From the NCBI GenBank assembly GCA_023150915.1, contig JAKLKA010000075.1:1-33244 (forward strand): DNA of 33,244 bases. Reading direction: 5' to 3'. The notes under the pieces are model-generated. The model made no database searches, had not been told where the DNA came from, and worked only from the letters and a program-made list of their open reading frames with translations. Of this stretch, positions 15,248 through 24,503 are shown in pieces (position 1 is the stretch's first letter; each line of letters starts with the position of its first letter). The translations under genes and the position numbers were made by a program. Source of the stretch: Polyangiaceae bacterium. GTDB lineage: Bacteria > Myxococcota_A > Polyangia > Polyangiales > Polyangiaceae.

Positions 15248-15780
15248 GCTTCTTGCGCTCGTTGATGCGGCTCGGGCGGGTCCGTCCAACGTCGGCGTTG
15301 AGCTGCGGCGGCGCGTTTCAGTGACGGACCTCGGTGACGAGAGCCGTGCTCGCCGCCGTCAGCTCCAACGCTCTGCTGGACGGGTTGTCCGCTACGAGTG
15401 CTAGATGCGGCGCGGTGAAGGCGCACGCGGGGAGGCGGGGCGCCGGCTCAGCGTGACCGTGTTTTCGGTGGTCTTGATCTCGTACAGATCGTTGACCACG
15501 GGCTGGAGATTGCGACCGGAAGGCGGATTTCAACACCGAGCTCTGAGCTGAAACCCGCGAGGCGTTGCCGGCGACGAGCGGGCCGGGCAGCGGGGCGCCG
15601 GGGGCCGGGCGGGCTCGGCGCCCGCGCAGCCGGCTCGTGCTCCCCGCCGGCACCCGGCGAGCCAATGTCGGCGTTGCCCCCGGGACTTCCGCTCGCCGCT
15701 GGGCCGGGGCCCGAAGTCGGCGACCTCGACCGGCGCCCAGCGTATAGTCGCCCCTCCCCGGGGAACTTCGGAGCCACAAC
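15248..15780. other. Gene-free stretch between the RHS remnant and the FecR-VIT-vWA operon
   Basis: I see no gene here. Short frames on both strands are Arg/Ala/Pro-rich and carry no recognisable motif. On the minus strand a 40-residue frame (about 15401-15522) contains PVVNDLYEIKTTENTVTLSR, more protein-like than its surroundings, perhaps the decayed end of a lost gene. The last 40 nt hold the promoter and ribosome site of the gene at 15781. Confidence 0.45.
15743..15748 (+). promoter_or_regulatory. Candidate -10 box for the FecR-VIT-vWA operon
   Basis: TATAGT matches the -10 consensus at five of six positions and would start transcription about 25-30 nt before the ATG at 15781. The -35 region is unconvincing. 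GGAG near 15770 is a reasonable ribosome site. Confidence 0.35.
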
Positions 15781-18700
15781 ATGGTCTGGCAACGCTGCAT
15801 GCGTCCACAAGTCACCCAGCGCCTCGGCGCCTGGGTCGGGTTTCTGCTGCTGGTGGTCTCCACCTTCGCTTGCGGGGGGCGCGAGCGACCCTTGGCCCCC
15901 CGCAGCCAGACCTGGGCCGAGCTGCGCACCGTGCGGCGCGCGGTGCGCGTCACGCCGCCCGACGAGAAAGAGCGCGACCCGTATCCGCGCGAGCGCCTGG
16001 TCGACGGCGCGCGGGTCAAGGTCGAGGCCGGGGGCCTGGCCTGGCTGCGCCGCGACGCGGGGGCAACCCTGCTGGTGCGCGGCCCCGCGCAGGTGGTGGT
16101 CTATGCCGACGGCCTCAAGCTCGAGTCGGGGCGCATCTTCGTCGACTCACCGGTGAGCCGCGCCACCGAGATCGAGGTGCCGAGCGGCAAGCTGCAGCTC
16201 GCCCAGGTGCGGGCCAGCCTGGACGTGGCCGCGAACGGAACCACCGAGGCCTACGTGCTCGACGGCGAGGTGCGCCTGGGCGACAGCGTGCGGGCTAGGG
16301 CCGGCGAGCGCCTGGTCGCGGCCAAAGAGGGGGCGCCGAAGCTCGAGGCGGTGAAGGTCTGGGAAGACTGGACCGGCGGGCTCGCGACCACCGATCCGGT
16401 GGCGACCCCGGCCCCGTTCGGCGTGGGCACCGTGGGGGCCAGGCCGCCGGGCAACATCGGCTCTCCGCGCTTCCCGCTGGCAATTCAACGCCTGGACGTG
16501 CGCGTGAGCGTGGACGGCGACTTCGCTGTGACCGAGGTCGATCAGCGCTTCTTCAACCCCAGCTCGGCAACGGTCGAGGGGATCTACCGTTTCCGATCGC
16601 CGGCCGGCGCATCGATCCATCGCTTCGGCGTCGATCGCGGGGGTGATCTGGTGTGGGGCCGCGTGAAAGAGAGCGCCGCGGCCGCCGCGCAGTATCAGGC
16701 CAACGTCTATCAAGGCTCGACCGAAGATCCGGCGCTGCTCGAGTGGGAGGGCCCCGGCGCCTACCGCGCGCGGCTCTACCCCATCGGCCCCGGCGAGTCG
16801 CGCCGCGTGGTGGTGCGCTATACAGAGTGGCTGCCGCGCAACGGCGCCAAGGGTGAGCGCCGCCACTATGTGTATCCGATGGCGGCCGAGGGCTCCGAGG
16901 CCTCGCTGCCCGTGATCGAAGAGCTGACCATCAAGGTGGAGCTGGCCAAGGCGCGCGCCAACGAGGTGCGGGTCGGCATGGCCGGCATGCGCCAGGGCAC
17001 GGAGGTGATCGTCCGCGCGCAGGACTACGTGCCGCGTGCGGATCTGTCGGTAGAGCTCTTCGACGACGGGGTGAAAGCGCTGGGCGCGTATCACGCCAAG
17101 CACTCCCCCGACCTGACCGTGCTGGCCCCCGACGCGCGGGTCGAGGCCAACAAGGCGGCTCTGGGCGAGGTGGGCTACGTGCTGGTGCCGCTGCGCGCCA
17201 GCGACATCCCGATCCAGCCGGGCGGGCTCGATCTGGCCATCGTGGTCGATGCCTCGGCCGCGAACGACGCCTCGAGCATGGCGCTGGCTCGCGCCGCGGC
17301 CATGGGGCTCTTGAGTCACCTGGGCGAGGACGACCGCGCCATGGTCTGGGCCGGCGCAGAAGCGCTGCGCCCCCTCTTGCCCGACGTGACGGGCCTGGCG
17401 AAGATCGACAGCGCGGTGCGCCAGCGTTATTCGGCGGCGCTGGCCAGCCTTCAGCGCGGTGGTGCCACCGACCTCGGCGGCATGCTGAGCCTGGCCGCGA
17501 GCCAGCTCGATCCGGCGCGGCGCGGGGTGGTGGTGTACATCGGCGACGGCCTGCCGACCGTGGGCGAGCTGTCACTGAAAGAGCTGGAGCAGAAGCTGGG
17601 CAAGCTGCCGCGTCCGCCCCGGGTGTTCTCGCTGGGGGTGGGCCGCGACGTGGACATGGCCTTGCTCGCGGGGCTCGCCACCGGCGGCTTTGCCACGCGC
17701 CTGGACGACGCGTTCTCGGCGGCGCGCGCCGGGCTGTCGGTCCTCGAGCGCGCCGAGCGCCCGGCGTGGCTGGGCACCGAGGTCAGCCTGGGCGACAACG
17801 TCGAGCGCATCTATCCGCGCGGCTCGGCGGCGCTGGTGGCCGACGAGACGGTGGTGGTGGTCGGGCGCACGGCCAGCGCCACGCCCCGCAAGCTGACGAT
17901 CGCGACGCGCGACGGCAAGAAAGAGCTGCCCCTCGACCCCCGAGCCCTCGACGACCAAGGCGATCTGCGACGGCGCTGGGCCGAGGCGCGGCTCGACGAG
18001 CTGCTGCGCGAGCGCGCGGGGCGGGCCGCCATGGTCGACGTCGGCTCGCGCTTCGGGATCATCACCCCCGTCACGTCGTTCTACGTGCCCACTGCCCGCG
18101 AGCTGGCGGAAGAGCGTCGGCGCTTTCAGCCGGAAGAGGAGCAGCGCGAAGCGGAAGAAGCACAGGCGAACGCGGACAACAAAGAGGGTGGCACCGGCAC
18201 GCGCGCCAAGGGCGAAGAGGGCTCGATGGGCAACCCGTCGAGCGCCACCAGCAAGCGCTATGCCGTGGCCGGGCCGCGCGACAACGCCGTGGCGCGCCAA
18301 GAGGCGCTGAAAGAGTCCGCCGAGTTCGGCATGATCGGCCTGCTGAACACCGGCGCGGGTGGCGACCCCAGCGCGCCGGCCGCGCCGTGGGGCAAGGACC
18401 AACCCGCCCCGGCCGCGCCACCGCCCGCGGCGGCAGCCGCGGCCAGCGGGCCCACGGCCGGCGAGAAGGCGCCCGAGGCCGAAGCAAAGCCGACCGACGC
18501 TTCAAAGCGCAAAGCGCCGGATGGCAACACCTGGGGCGACGAGATCGGCGACGTGCTGGGTGCCGGCGGGGTCGGCCTGTCGGGCGTGGGCGAGGGCGGC
18601 GGTGGCAAGGGCGAGGGCATCGGGCTCGGCACCATCGGCACGCTCGGCCACGGTGCCGGCACCGGTACTGGGCAGGGCTTCGGCTCGGGACACGGTCGGC

Positions 18701-20490
18701 TGGGCGGCGCGCACGCCAACAAGGCGCCGACCGTGCGCATGGGCGCGACGCAGATCACCGGCAAGCTGCCGCCCGAGGTGGTGCAGCGCATCGTGCGGCA
18801 GAACTTCGGGCGGTTCCGCCTGTGCTACGAGCAAGGCCTCACGCGCAACCCGAACCTCGAGGGGCGGGTGGGCGTGCGCTTCGTGATCGACGAGCAAGGC
18901 TCGGTGGCCAACGCCAACAACGCCGGCTCCGACTTGCCGGACGCCGGCGTCGTGGGCTGTGTGGTTGCCTCGTTCAACGGCCTGAGCTTCCCCCAGCCCG
19001 AGGCCGGCAAGGTCACGGTGGTCTATCCCATCATGTTCGCACCGGGTGACGGCAAGCCGGCCAAGCCCGAGAAGGTCGAAGAGCCCATCGTGCTGGTCGG
19101 GCTCGATCTGATCCCACGCTTCATCATCCGCTGCAGCGTTGCCGCCGACTTGCCCCTGGCCGACCGGGTCACGCTGTGGCGCGAGCGCCTCTCGAAGATG
19201 TCGGGCAGCCCCGGCGGCGTGCTCGGCGTCTATCAGAAGGCGCTGTCCGGCTGCGAGGCGCCCAGCTGGACCGAGCGGCGGCGCCTCTTGTCGTTGATGC
19301 TCGATGCCCTGGGCAGCGTGCAGCTGCGCGTGGGCTTGTGGAAGCTGATGAAGAACGACGCGACCGCGGCCGACTCGCTCTACCGAGGCATCGTGGCCCG
19401 CATCAAGACGGCGCAGCAGATGCGGGAGCTGCACGCCGCGCTCGGCCTGAAGACCATGGACCCGGGCATGCTCGAGAAGCTCTTGGCCGAGACCAAAGAT
19501 CCAGCCGAGCGCGCCGCCAAGCTGCGCGTGCTCACCCGCGAGTGGCCGGACGACTTCCAGCTGGGCCTGCGCCTGCTCGATGCGTTGGAAGACGCCGGCG
19601 ACTTCGCCGGTGCTGCCGACTTTGCCGAGCGCCTGCGCTCGCGCCCCGACGCCGACGCGCACGTGCGCACGCTGGTGGGCGAGCTCTACCTGCGGATCGC
19701 GGGGGCCCAGAAGGAACCGAAGAACCAGGCCGAATACGAGGCGCTGGCCCGGCGCGCGTTCGGCGAGATCGTGGAGTTCTCGCCCGACGACCCGGTGGCG
19801 CGCCGGCGCCTGGGCGACCTGCTGCGCGCGCACGGCTGGTTCGCGGACGCGCGCCGGCAATACGAGACCCTGGCCAGCATCACGCCCGACGACGCGAGCG
19901 TGGCGCTGTTGCTGGCCGCTGCGGCCGAGGGCGAGGGGCAGGTCGAGGCTGCCGTGCGCTGGACCGAGAAGGGTCACGGCGCGGGCGCGCCCGACGTGGA
20001 CTCGGGGCCGGCGGCGACCTCACGGGCGTTTGCGGCCACGTTCCTGGCCTGGGGCCGGCTTGCCGCGCGCGAGGGCAAGCGCGAGCAAGAGGCCACCGAT
20101 CTGGCCACGCGGGCCGAGCAGGTCTTGGCCGCCGACCGCGCCAAGACCGGCAGCGGTGCGCGGGTGACCCTGAGCTGGTCGCACCCGGAGCTGCACCCGG
20201 TGCTCTATACCAATGCCCTGGGCGCACCCATGCCGGCCGCCGAAGGTGACGTGACGCTCGGCATTGCCCAGGCGCGAATGCCCTCGAAGGGCGAGCGCTG
20301 GGTCGAAATCCGCATCGAGAAGGGCGACGTCGAGGCGGCAGCGCGGCTCGGCGCCGAGCTGATGCTGACGGTGGTGTTCGACGAGCTCGGCAAGAACGAG
20401 AAGATCATCAAGCTGCCCGTGCGATTCGAGCGCGGCGGGCCACCCATCTTGCGCTTCAACCTGGGCACGGGGGAGGTGACCCGTGGCTAA
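15781..20490 (+). CDS. Giant lipoprotein: FecR-like, VIT, degenerate vWA, AgmX/PglI-type TonB-like domain, helical repeats
   Basis: The 1569-residue protein has a lipoprotein signal (hydrophobic 16-29, STFAC31). Residues 70-200 form a FecR-like domain (DGARVKVEAGG, LKLESGRIFVDS). A VIT domain lies at about 225-355 (VTEVDQRFFNPSSATVEGIYRF, QANVYQG, YRARLYPI). A vWA domain lies at about 483-660, with metal-site motif D490-A-S492-A-A494, where the last serine of DxSxS is lost. A long acidic/Ala/Gly-rich linker follows to about 985. An AgmX/PglI C-terminal domain (about 993-1083: FGRFRLCYEQGL, NLEGRVGVRFVI, VVGCVVASF, VTVVYPIMF) comes next, then TPR-like helices to about 1460 and a final beta domain. 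It is probably a periplasmic or outer-membrane scaffold. The next gene starts 8 nt before its stop. Confidence 0.85.
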   Translation: MVWQRCMRPQVTQRLGAWVGFLLLVVSTFACGGRERPLAPRSQTWAELRTVRRAVRVTPPDEKERDPYPRERLVDGARVKVEAGGLAWLRRDAGATLLVRGPAQVVVYADGLKLESGRIFVDSPVSRATEIEVPSGKLQLAQVRASLDVAANGTTEAYVLDGEVRLGDSVRARAGERLVAAKEGAPKLEAVKVWEDWTGGLATTDPVATPAPFGVGTVGARPPGNIGSPRFPLAIQRLDVRVSVDGDFAVTEVDQRFFNPSSATVEGIYRFRSPAGASIHRFGVDRGGDLVWGRVKESAAAAAQYQANVYQGSTEDPALLEWEGPGAYRARLYPIGPGESRRVVVRYTEWLPRNGAKGERRHYVYPMAAEGSEASLPVIEELTIKVELAKARANEVRVGMAGMRQGTEVIVRAQDYVPRADLSVELFDDGVKALGAYHAKHSPDLTVLAPDARVEANKAALGEVGYVLVPLRASDIPIQPGGLDLAIVVDASAANDASSMALARAAAMGLLSHLGEDDRAMVWAGAEALRPLLPDVTGLAKIDSAVRQRYSAALASLQRGGATDLGGMLSLAASQLDPARRGVVVYIGDGLPTVGELSLKELEQKLGKLPRPPRVFSLGVGRDVDMALLAGLATGGFATRLDDAFSAARAGLSVLERAERPAWLGTEVSLGDNVERIYPRGSAALVADETVVVVGRTASATPRKLTIATRDGKKELPLDPRALDDQGDLRRRWAEARLDELLRERAGRAAMVDVGSRFGIITPVTSFYVPTARELAEERRRFQPEEEQREAEEAQANADNKEGGTGTRAKGEEGSMGNPSSATSKRYAVAGPRDNAVARQEALKESAEFGMIGLLNTGAGGDPSAPAAPWGKDQPAPAAPPPAAAAAASGPTAGEKAPEAEAKPTDASKRKAPDGNTWGDEIGDVLGAGGVGLSGVGEGGGGKGEGIGLGTIGTLGHGAGTGTGQGFGSGHGRLGGAHANKAPTVRMGATQITGKLPPEVVQRIVRQNFGRFRLCYEQGLTRNPNLEGRVGVRFVIDEQGSVANANNAGSDLPDAGVVGCVVASFNGLSFPQPEAGKVTVVYPIMFAPGDGKPAKPEKVEEPIVLVGLDLIPRFIIRCSVAADLPLADRVTLWRERLSKMSGSPGGVLGVYQKALSGCEAPSWTERRRLLSLMLDALGSVQLRVGLWKLMKNDATAADSLYRGIVARIKTAQQMRELHAALGLKTMDPGMLEKLLAETKDPAERAAKLRVLTREWPDDFQLGLRLLDALEDAGDFAGAADFAERLRSRPDADAHVRTLVGELYLRIAGAQKEPKNQAEYEALARRAFGEIVEFSPDDPVARRRLGDLLRAHGWFADARRQYETLASITPDDASVALLLAAAAEGEGQVEAAVRWTEKGHGAGAPDVDSGPAATSRAFAATFLAWGRLAAREGKREQEATDLATRAEQVLAADRAKTGSGARVTLSWSHPELHPVLYTNALGAPMPAAEGDVTLGIAQARMPSKGERWVEIRIEKGDVEAAARLGAELMLTVVFDELGKNEKIIKLPVRFERGGPPILRFNLGTGEVTRG

Positions 20491-23400
20491 GAAGATCTTG
20501 CGCCTGGTGGCCATCGTCGGCGTCCTTCTGGCCGTGGTGGTCGGCGTCGTGTTCGCGGTTCGCCCGCGGGTGGTTCAGCGCGGCGCCTCGGTGGCCGACC
20601 TCTCGGTGGTGCACCCCGGGGTGCGCGTGAACGGTGCCGAGCGCCGGGGTCTGGCGCGCCTTGCCCCGGGCCAGCGCGTCGAGACCGACGCTCAAGGGCG
20701 CGCACGCGTCCGGCTCGACGACGGCACGCTAGTGCTGATCGATCGCGCCACCCAGCTGACCGTGGACGACGCCAAGGTGAGTCTTACCAGCGGGCGGCTG
20801 TTCGTCGAGGGCGTGCTCGGCGCTCGCGCCGAGATCTCGATCGGCGACGTGAAGGTGCGGCCCGGCCCGGCGCGCGTCGGCTTCGACCGGAGAGAGGGTC
20901 CGGCCCGCGTGTATGCCGCCAACGACGAGATCGTGGTGGCGGCGCCGGGCGGCGAGCACAAGGTTCGCTCGGGCGAGTCCGCGGTGATCGACGGCGCGAC
21001 CGTGACCGTGCGCCCCGAGAAGGCCTTCGACGACTGGACCGGTGGTCTGGCTGCGCCTTGGGGCGCCGCCGGCCCGCCGCGGCGCGCAGTGGGTGAGGTC
21101 TGGGGCGCCGATCTGGGCGCAAAACCCGGCGATCCGGGCTCGCCGCTGACCATTCGCTCGCTGGACGTGACCGCCAAGCTCGAGCCCGAGATCGCCCACA
21201 CCCGCGTCACCACCACCTACTTCAATGGCGGCAGCCAGACCGTCCGGGGCGACTTCCGCATGGCGCTGCCACAGAACGCCATCGTGTCGCGCTTCGCCTG
21301 GGGTCGTGACGACGCGCTGGAAGAGGGCAAGGTCGTCCTGGCCGCGCGGGACGCGGTGTCGCTCACCCCCGAGGGCACCGCGCTGCTCGAGTGGGCGGGC
21401 GAAGGCTGGGTGCGCGGGCACCTGCCCGCCATTGCGAGCGGCGCCGCGACCACGGTGGCGATCGAGTACATCGAGTGGCTGCCGGTGCGCCGCGAGTCCG
21501 GCAAGCTGCTGGCGCAGTACCGCTTCCCGATGGCCGCTGCCGGCGAGCCGCCGCTGATCGGCGAGTTCTCGGCGCACGTGGACGCGGCCCTGGCCAAGCC
21601 GCGGTCGCTGTCGGCCAGCTCGGGCACGAACGTCGACGGCACCAGCGTGCGCACCCGGCGCCCCGACTTCCGTCCGACCGCCGATCTCGTGGTCGACGTC
21701 GAGCAGGCGCCCTGGGACTCGAACGCGCGCCTGTACGTTGCTCCGAAAGAGGGCGACGAGGACGCGAGCACCGTGCTGGTGCGGGCGGACTTGCCCGACG
21801 TGGGGCCCGAGGTCGGCGCGACGCTGGCGCTGGTGGTGGACACCTCGGGCAGCGCCGAGCCGGCCGAGCTGGACGTCTCCAAGGCGTTCGTGCGCGCCGT
21901 GCTCGACGCCCTGGGCGATCGCGATCGCGTGGTGGTGCTGAGCGCCGATCAGAACGTGCGCCCGGTGGGCCCGGCCGCGGTCGGACCGCTGGACGCCGCG
22001 CGCAAAGCGGCCATTGTCGAGGCCCTGGGCAAGCTCGCCCCCGGCGGCGCCACCGATCTGGGGCGCGCGCTGGAAGCCGGCGCCGACGCGTTGCCGGCCG
22101 ACGCCCCGGCGGGCGTGGTGGTGTACGTGGGCGACGGCTGGGCCACGCTGGGCGACCCCGACGTGAAGAGCATCGAGGCGCGGCTCGCGCGGCGCGCCGG
22201 CGGCAAGCCTCGCGTGGGCGCGGTGGCCGTTGGAGCCATGGCCCACGTGCGCGCGCTGCGCGCGCTCACCCAGGGCTCGGGACCGCTGCTCTTCGTCTCG
22301 GACTCGTCGGACGCCACCGCGGCCGCCACCGAGCTGGTGGCCGACGCGCTGCGCCCGGCGTTCGCCGGCGTCGAGCTCTCGCTGGGGCCCGAGATCGAGC
22401 AGGTCTACCCGCGCACCGCCCGCGCCGCCTTTGCGGGCAGCACCATCGAAGCGGTGGGCCGCGTGCGCGGCCGACCGCCGAGCGTGGTCACCCTCAAGTG
22501 GCGGGACAAAGACGGTGCCCACGAAGACCGCCGCATGATCGCGCTGCGCGTTGCACCGTTTCCCGACGACCTGCGCCGGCGCTGGGCCAAGGCGCGCATC
22601 GACGAGCTCTTGCTGGCGCGTCGCGGCCGCGAATCGGTGACCGACGTCGCGCTGCGCACGGGGCTGATGACGCCGTGGACCGGCTTCTCGCTGGCGACCA
22701 GCTATACCGGTACCGCGCTCGAAGCGCGTCAGCTCGACGTGGCGCTCTCGGACGTGATCACGCCCTGGGACGAGATCCCGGTCACCCAGGGCGCGTCGGA
22801 CTTTGCCTCGGGCGCGCTGGTCAGCGTGCCCCACCCGGGCCGGGTCGACGACGCTGCGAGCGACAAAGAGCTCGAGAGCGCCGTGGCCGCAGCGGCGGGC
22901 TTCACCATCGACAGCGCCATGCCGTCGGTGCGAGCCTGCCGCGACTCGCGCGCCGCGCTGCGCCCCGACTTGACCGGCACCCTGGTCGTTTCTCTGGCGG
23001 TCGACGGCGACGGGCGCGCAAGCGACGTGAAGGTGCGTGGCAACACCGCCGCTGCTCACGACGACGCGCTCAATCGCTGTGTCGAGGTGGCGCTTCAGGG
23101 CATGTCGTATCCCGAGAGCGGGCTGGGCGCGAAGGTGAAGGTCGAGCGCGAAATCCTCTTGCCGCCGCCGCGCGCGGCGTTGCGCGGCACCAAGTGCTCG
23201 GCGCTGTCGCAGCTGCCCATGCCGCTTCGACGTGGCGTGTGGCGCGTACGCCTGGCCACCGAGAAGCCGTTCGACGTGTTCATCTCGGCCAAGCGGCAGT
23301 GTGAGCTGACCAGCTGGGCCGACCGGCGCGCGCTGCTCGAGCTCTCGCTCGTGGTCGAGAAAGACGGCGTGCGCAGGGTCGAGCTGGGCCGCGCGCTGGA

Positions 23401-24496
23401 CGTGGCGGGCGAGGTCGAGGCCTCGGCCTTCGTGCGCCGCGAGGCCGTGCGCCGCGCGCACAACGCCAGCGAGCTGTCACGGGTGAAGCAGGCCCTGGTG
23501 GGCAGCGAGGCCTACCCGATGTCGGTGCTCCAGAAGCGCTATCGCGCCGCCACCAGCGACGAGGGTCGCCTGGCCGTGGTGCGCCGCTTCTTGACCATTG
23601 CGCCCCACGACAGCTTCTTGAAGGGGCGCCTGATCGCGCTGCTCGAAGTGCTGGGCAAGAAAGAGCAGCTGAGCGAAGAGGCGCGCAAGGTCCGCCTCGA
23701 TCCCTTCGCCTCGGCAGAGGTGCTGGCCGACGTGGCCAGCGTGCTCTTGCGCCTGGGCGACCAAGACGAAGCGCGGCGCACCTTCGGCGAGCTTGGCGAG
23801 CGCGCCCCCGCCGACCCCTGGGCCCGGGCATTCTTGGGCGATCGTCTGCGCAACGAGGGGCTGTTCGACGACGCCAGCCAGGCCTATGCCGCGCTCTCGG
23901 AGCTGGCGGCCGACGAGCCCGCCGGGATCCTGCGCAGCGCGCTGGCCCACGCGGGCGCCGGCCGCCTGGATCTTGCACGTCGTCTGCTCACGCGTGTGGT
24001 CGAGACCGGTGGGCGGTCCGGTCAGGCGGCGGCATCCACCTTGGCCGGGCACGTGGCGGCAGCGCTGCTGGCAGAGGCCCGCGCGGATGCCGGGGCCAAG
24101 GACCAGTCCGACGCGCTGACCTTCGCCTCGCTGGAGGTGCCGCGCACCGAGAAGCGTCACGTGCTCTTGCTGCGCACCCCCGCCGCGTTGCCCGGGGTCG
24201 ACGTGAAGCTCACGCGGCGCTTCGGCAAAGAGAAGGAAGAGATTGCCGCCGACATCGCCGCCGCGGCCATGGGCCTGTATGCCATCGCGTTCGACCCCGC
24301 CGGAGCAGAGCTCGAGCTGTCGCTCACGCGGCCCGAAGAGCTTGCGCCCGCACGCCCCTACAAGCTGCGCGTGGACACGCTCTTGCCGTCGGACTCGGTC
24401 AGCACCCCGCCGAAGCTGGCCAAGGCCGAGCTCGAGCTGCCGGCCACCGGAAAGGCCGTGACGCTGCGCTGGGCGAATGGCGCGTGGGTGAAGTGA
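20483..24496 (+). CDS. Membrane-anchored paralogue: FecR-like, VIT, vWA with intact metal site, TonB-like domain, TPR
   Basis: The 1337-residue product starts at GTG 20483 with GGAGGTGA 3 nt upstream, inside the previous gene. Instead of a lipobox it has an uncleaved N-terminal membrane anchor (about 7-28, LVAIVGVLLAVVVGVVFAV). The domain order matches its neighbour: FecR-like (50-180), VIT (about 210-335), vWA (about 447-620) with complete metal-site D453-T-S455-G-S457, a shorter AgmX/PglI-like domain (about 811-890, two cysteines, GTLVVSLAVDGDGRASDV), TPR-like helices (about 1040-1230) and a beta C-terminus. The 8-nt overlap means the two are made together, so they probably assemble as one envelope complex. 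Its stop is 7 nt from the convergent TPR-PEGA gene. Confidence 0.85.
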   Translation: MAKKILRLVAIVGVLLAVVVGVVFAVRPRVVQRGASVADLSVVHPGVRVNGAERRGLARLAPGQRVETDAQGRARVRLDDGTLVLIDRATQLTVDDAKVSLTSGRLFVEGVLGARAEISIGDVKVRPGPARVGFDRREGPARVYAANDEIVVAAPGGEHKVRSGESAVIDGATVTVRPEKAFDDWTGGLAAPWGAAGPPRRAVGEVWGADLGAKPGDPGSPLTIRSLDVTAKLEPEIAHTRVTTTYFNGGSQTVRGDFRMALPQNAIVSRFAWGRDDALEEGKVVLAARDAVSLTPEGTALLEWAGEGWVRGHLPAIASGAATTVAIEYIEWLPVRRESGKLLAQYRFPMAAAGEPPLIGEFSAHVDAALAKPRSLSASSGTNVDGTSVRTRRPDFRPTADLVVDVEQAPWDSNARLYVAPKEGDEDASTVLVRADLPDVGPEVGATLALVVDTSGSAEPAELDVSKAFVRAVLDALGDRDRVVVLSADQNVRPVGPAAVGPLDAARKAAIVEALGKLAPGGATDLGRALEAGADALPADAPAGVVVYVGDGWATLGDPDVKSIEARLARRAGGKPRVGAVAVGAMAHVRALRALTQGSGPLLFVSDSSDATAAATELVADALRPAFAGVELSLGPEIEQVYPRTARAAFAGSTIEAVGRVRGRPPSVVTLKWRDKDGAHEDRRMIALRVAPFPDDLRRRWAKARIDELLLARRGRESVTDVALRTGLMTPWTGFSLATSYTGTALEARQLDVALSDVITPWDEIPVTQGASDFASGALVSVPHPGRVDDAASDKELESAVAAAAGFTIDSAMPSVRACRDSRAALRPDLTGTLVVSLAVDGDGRASDVKVRGNTAAAHDDALNRCVEVALQGMSYPESGLGAKVKVEREILLPPPRAALRGTKCSALSQLPMPLRRGVWRVRLATEKPFDVFISAKRQCELTSWADRRALLELSLVVEKDGVRRVELGRALDVAGEVEASAFVRREAVRRAHNASELSRVKQALVGSEAYPMSVLQKRYRAATSDEGRLAVVRRFLTIAPHDSFLKGRLIALLEVLGKKEQLSEEARKVRLDPFASAEVLADVASVLLRLGDQDEARRTFGELGERAPADPWARAFLGDRLRNEGLFDDASQAYAALSELAADEPAGILRSALAHAGAGRLDLARRLLTRVVETGGRSGQAAASTLAGHVAAALLAEARADAGAKDQSDALTFASLEVPRTEKRHVLLLRTPAALPGVDVKLTRRFGKEKEEIAADIAAAAMGLYAIAFDPAGAELELSLTRPEELAPARPYKLRVDTLLPSDSVSTPPKLAKAELELPATGKAVTLRWANGAWVK

Positions 24497-24503
24497 GGCA
24501 ATG

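Noticed and set aside
15401-15522. Short minus-strand peptide containing VVNDLYEIKTTENTVTLSR
   Set aside because: It reads more like real protein than its surroundings, but it is only about 40 codons, has no start or known motif, and could not be assigned. Kept only as a note in the gene-free entry.
20729-23461. A 910-codon open frame on the minus strand opposite the second giant gene; similar long antisense frames at 2977-4749, 18502-19977 and 5272-7545 (plus)
   Set aside because: High GC makes antisense stop codons rare. These frames are His/Arg/Gly-rich, lack domain motifs, and face genes with clear families and normal codon positions.
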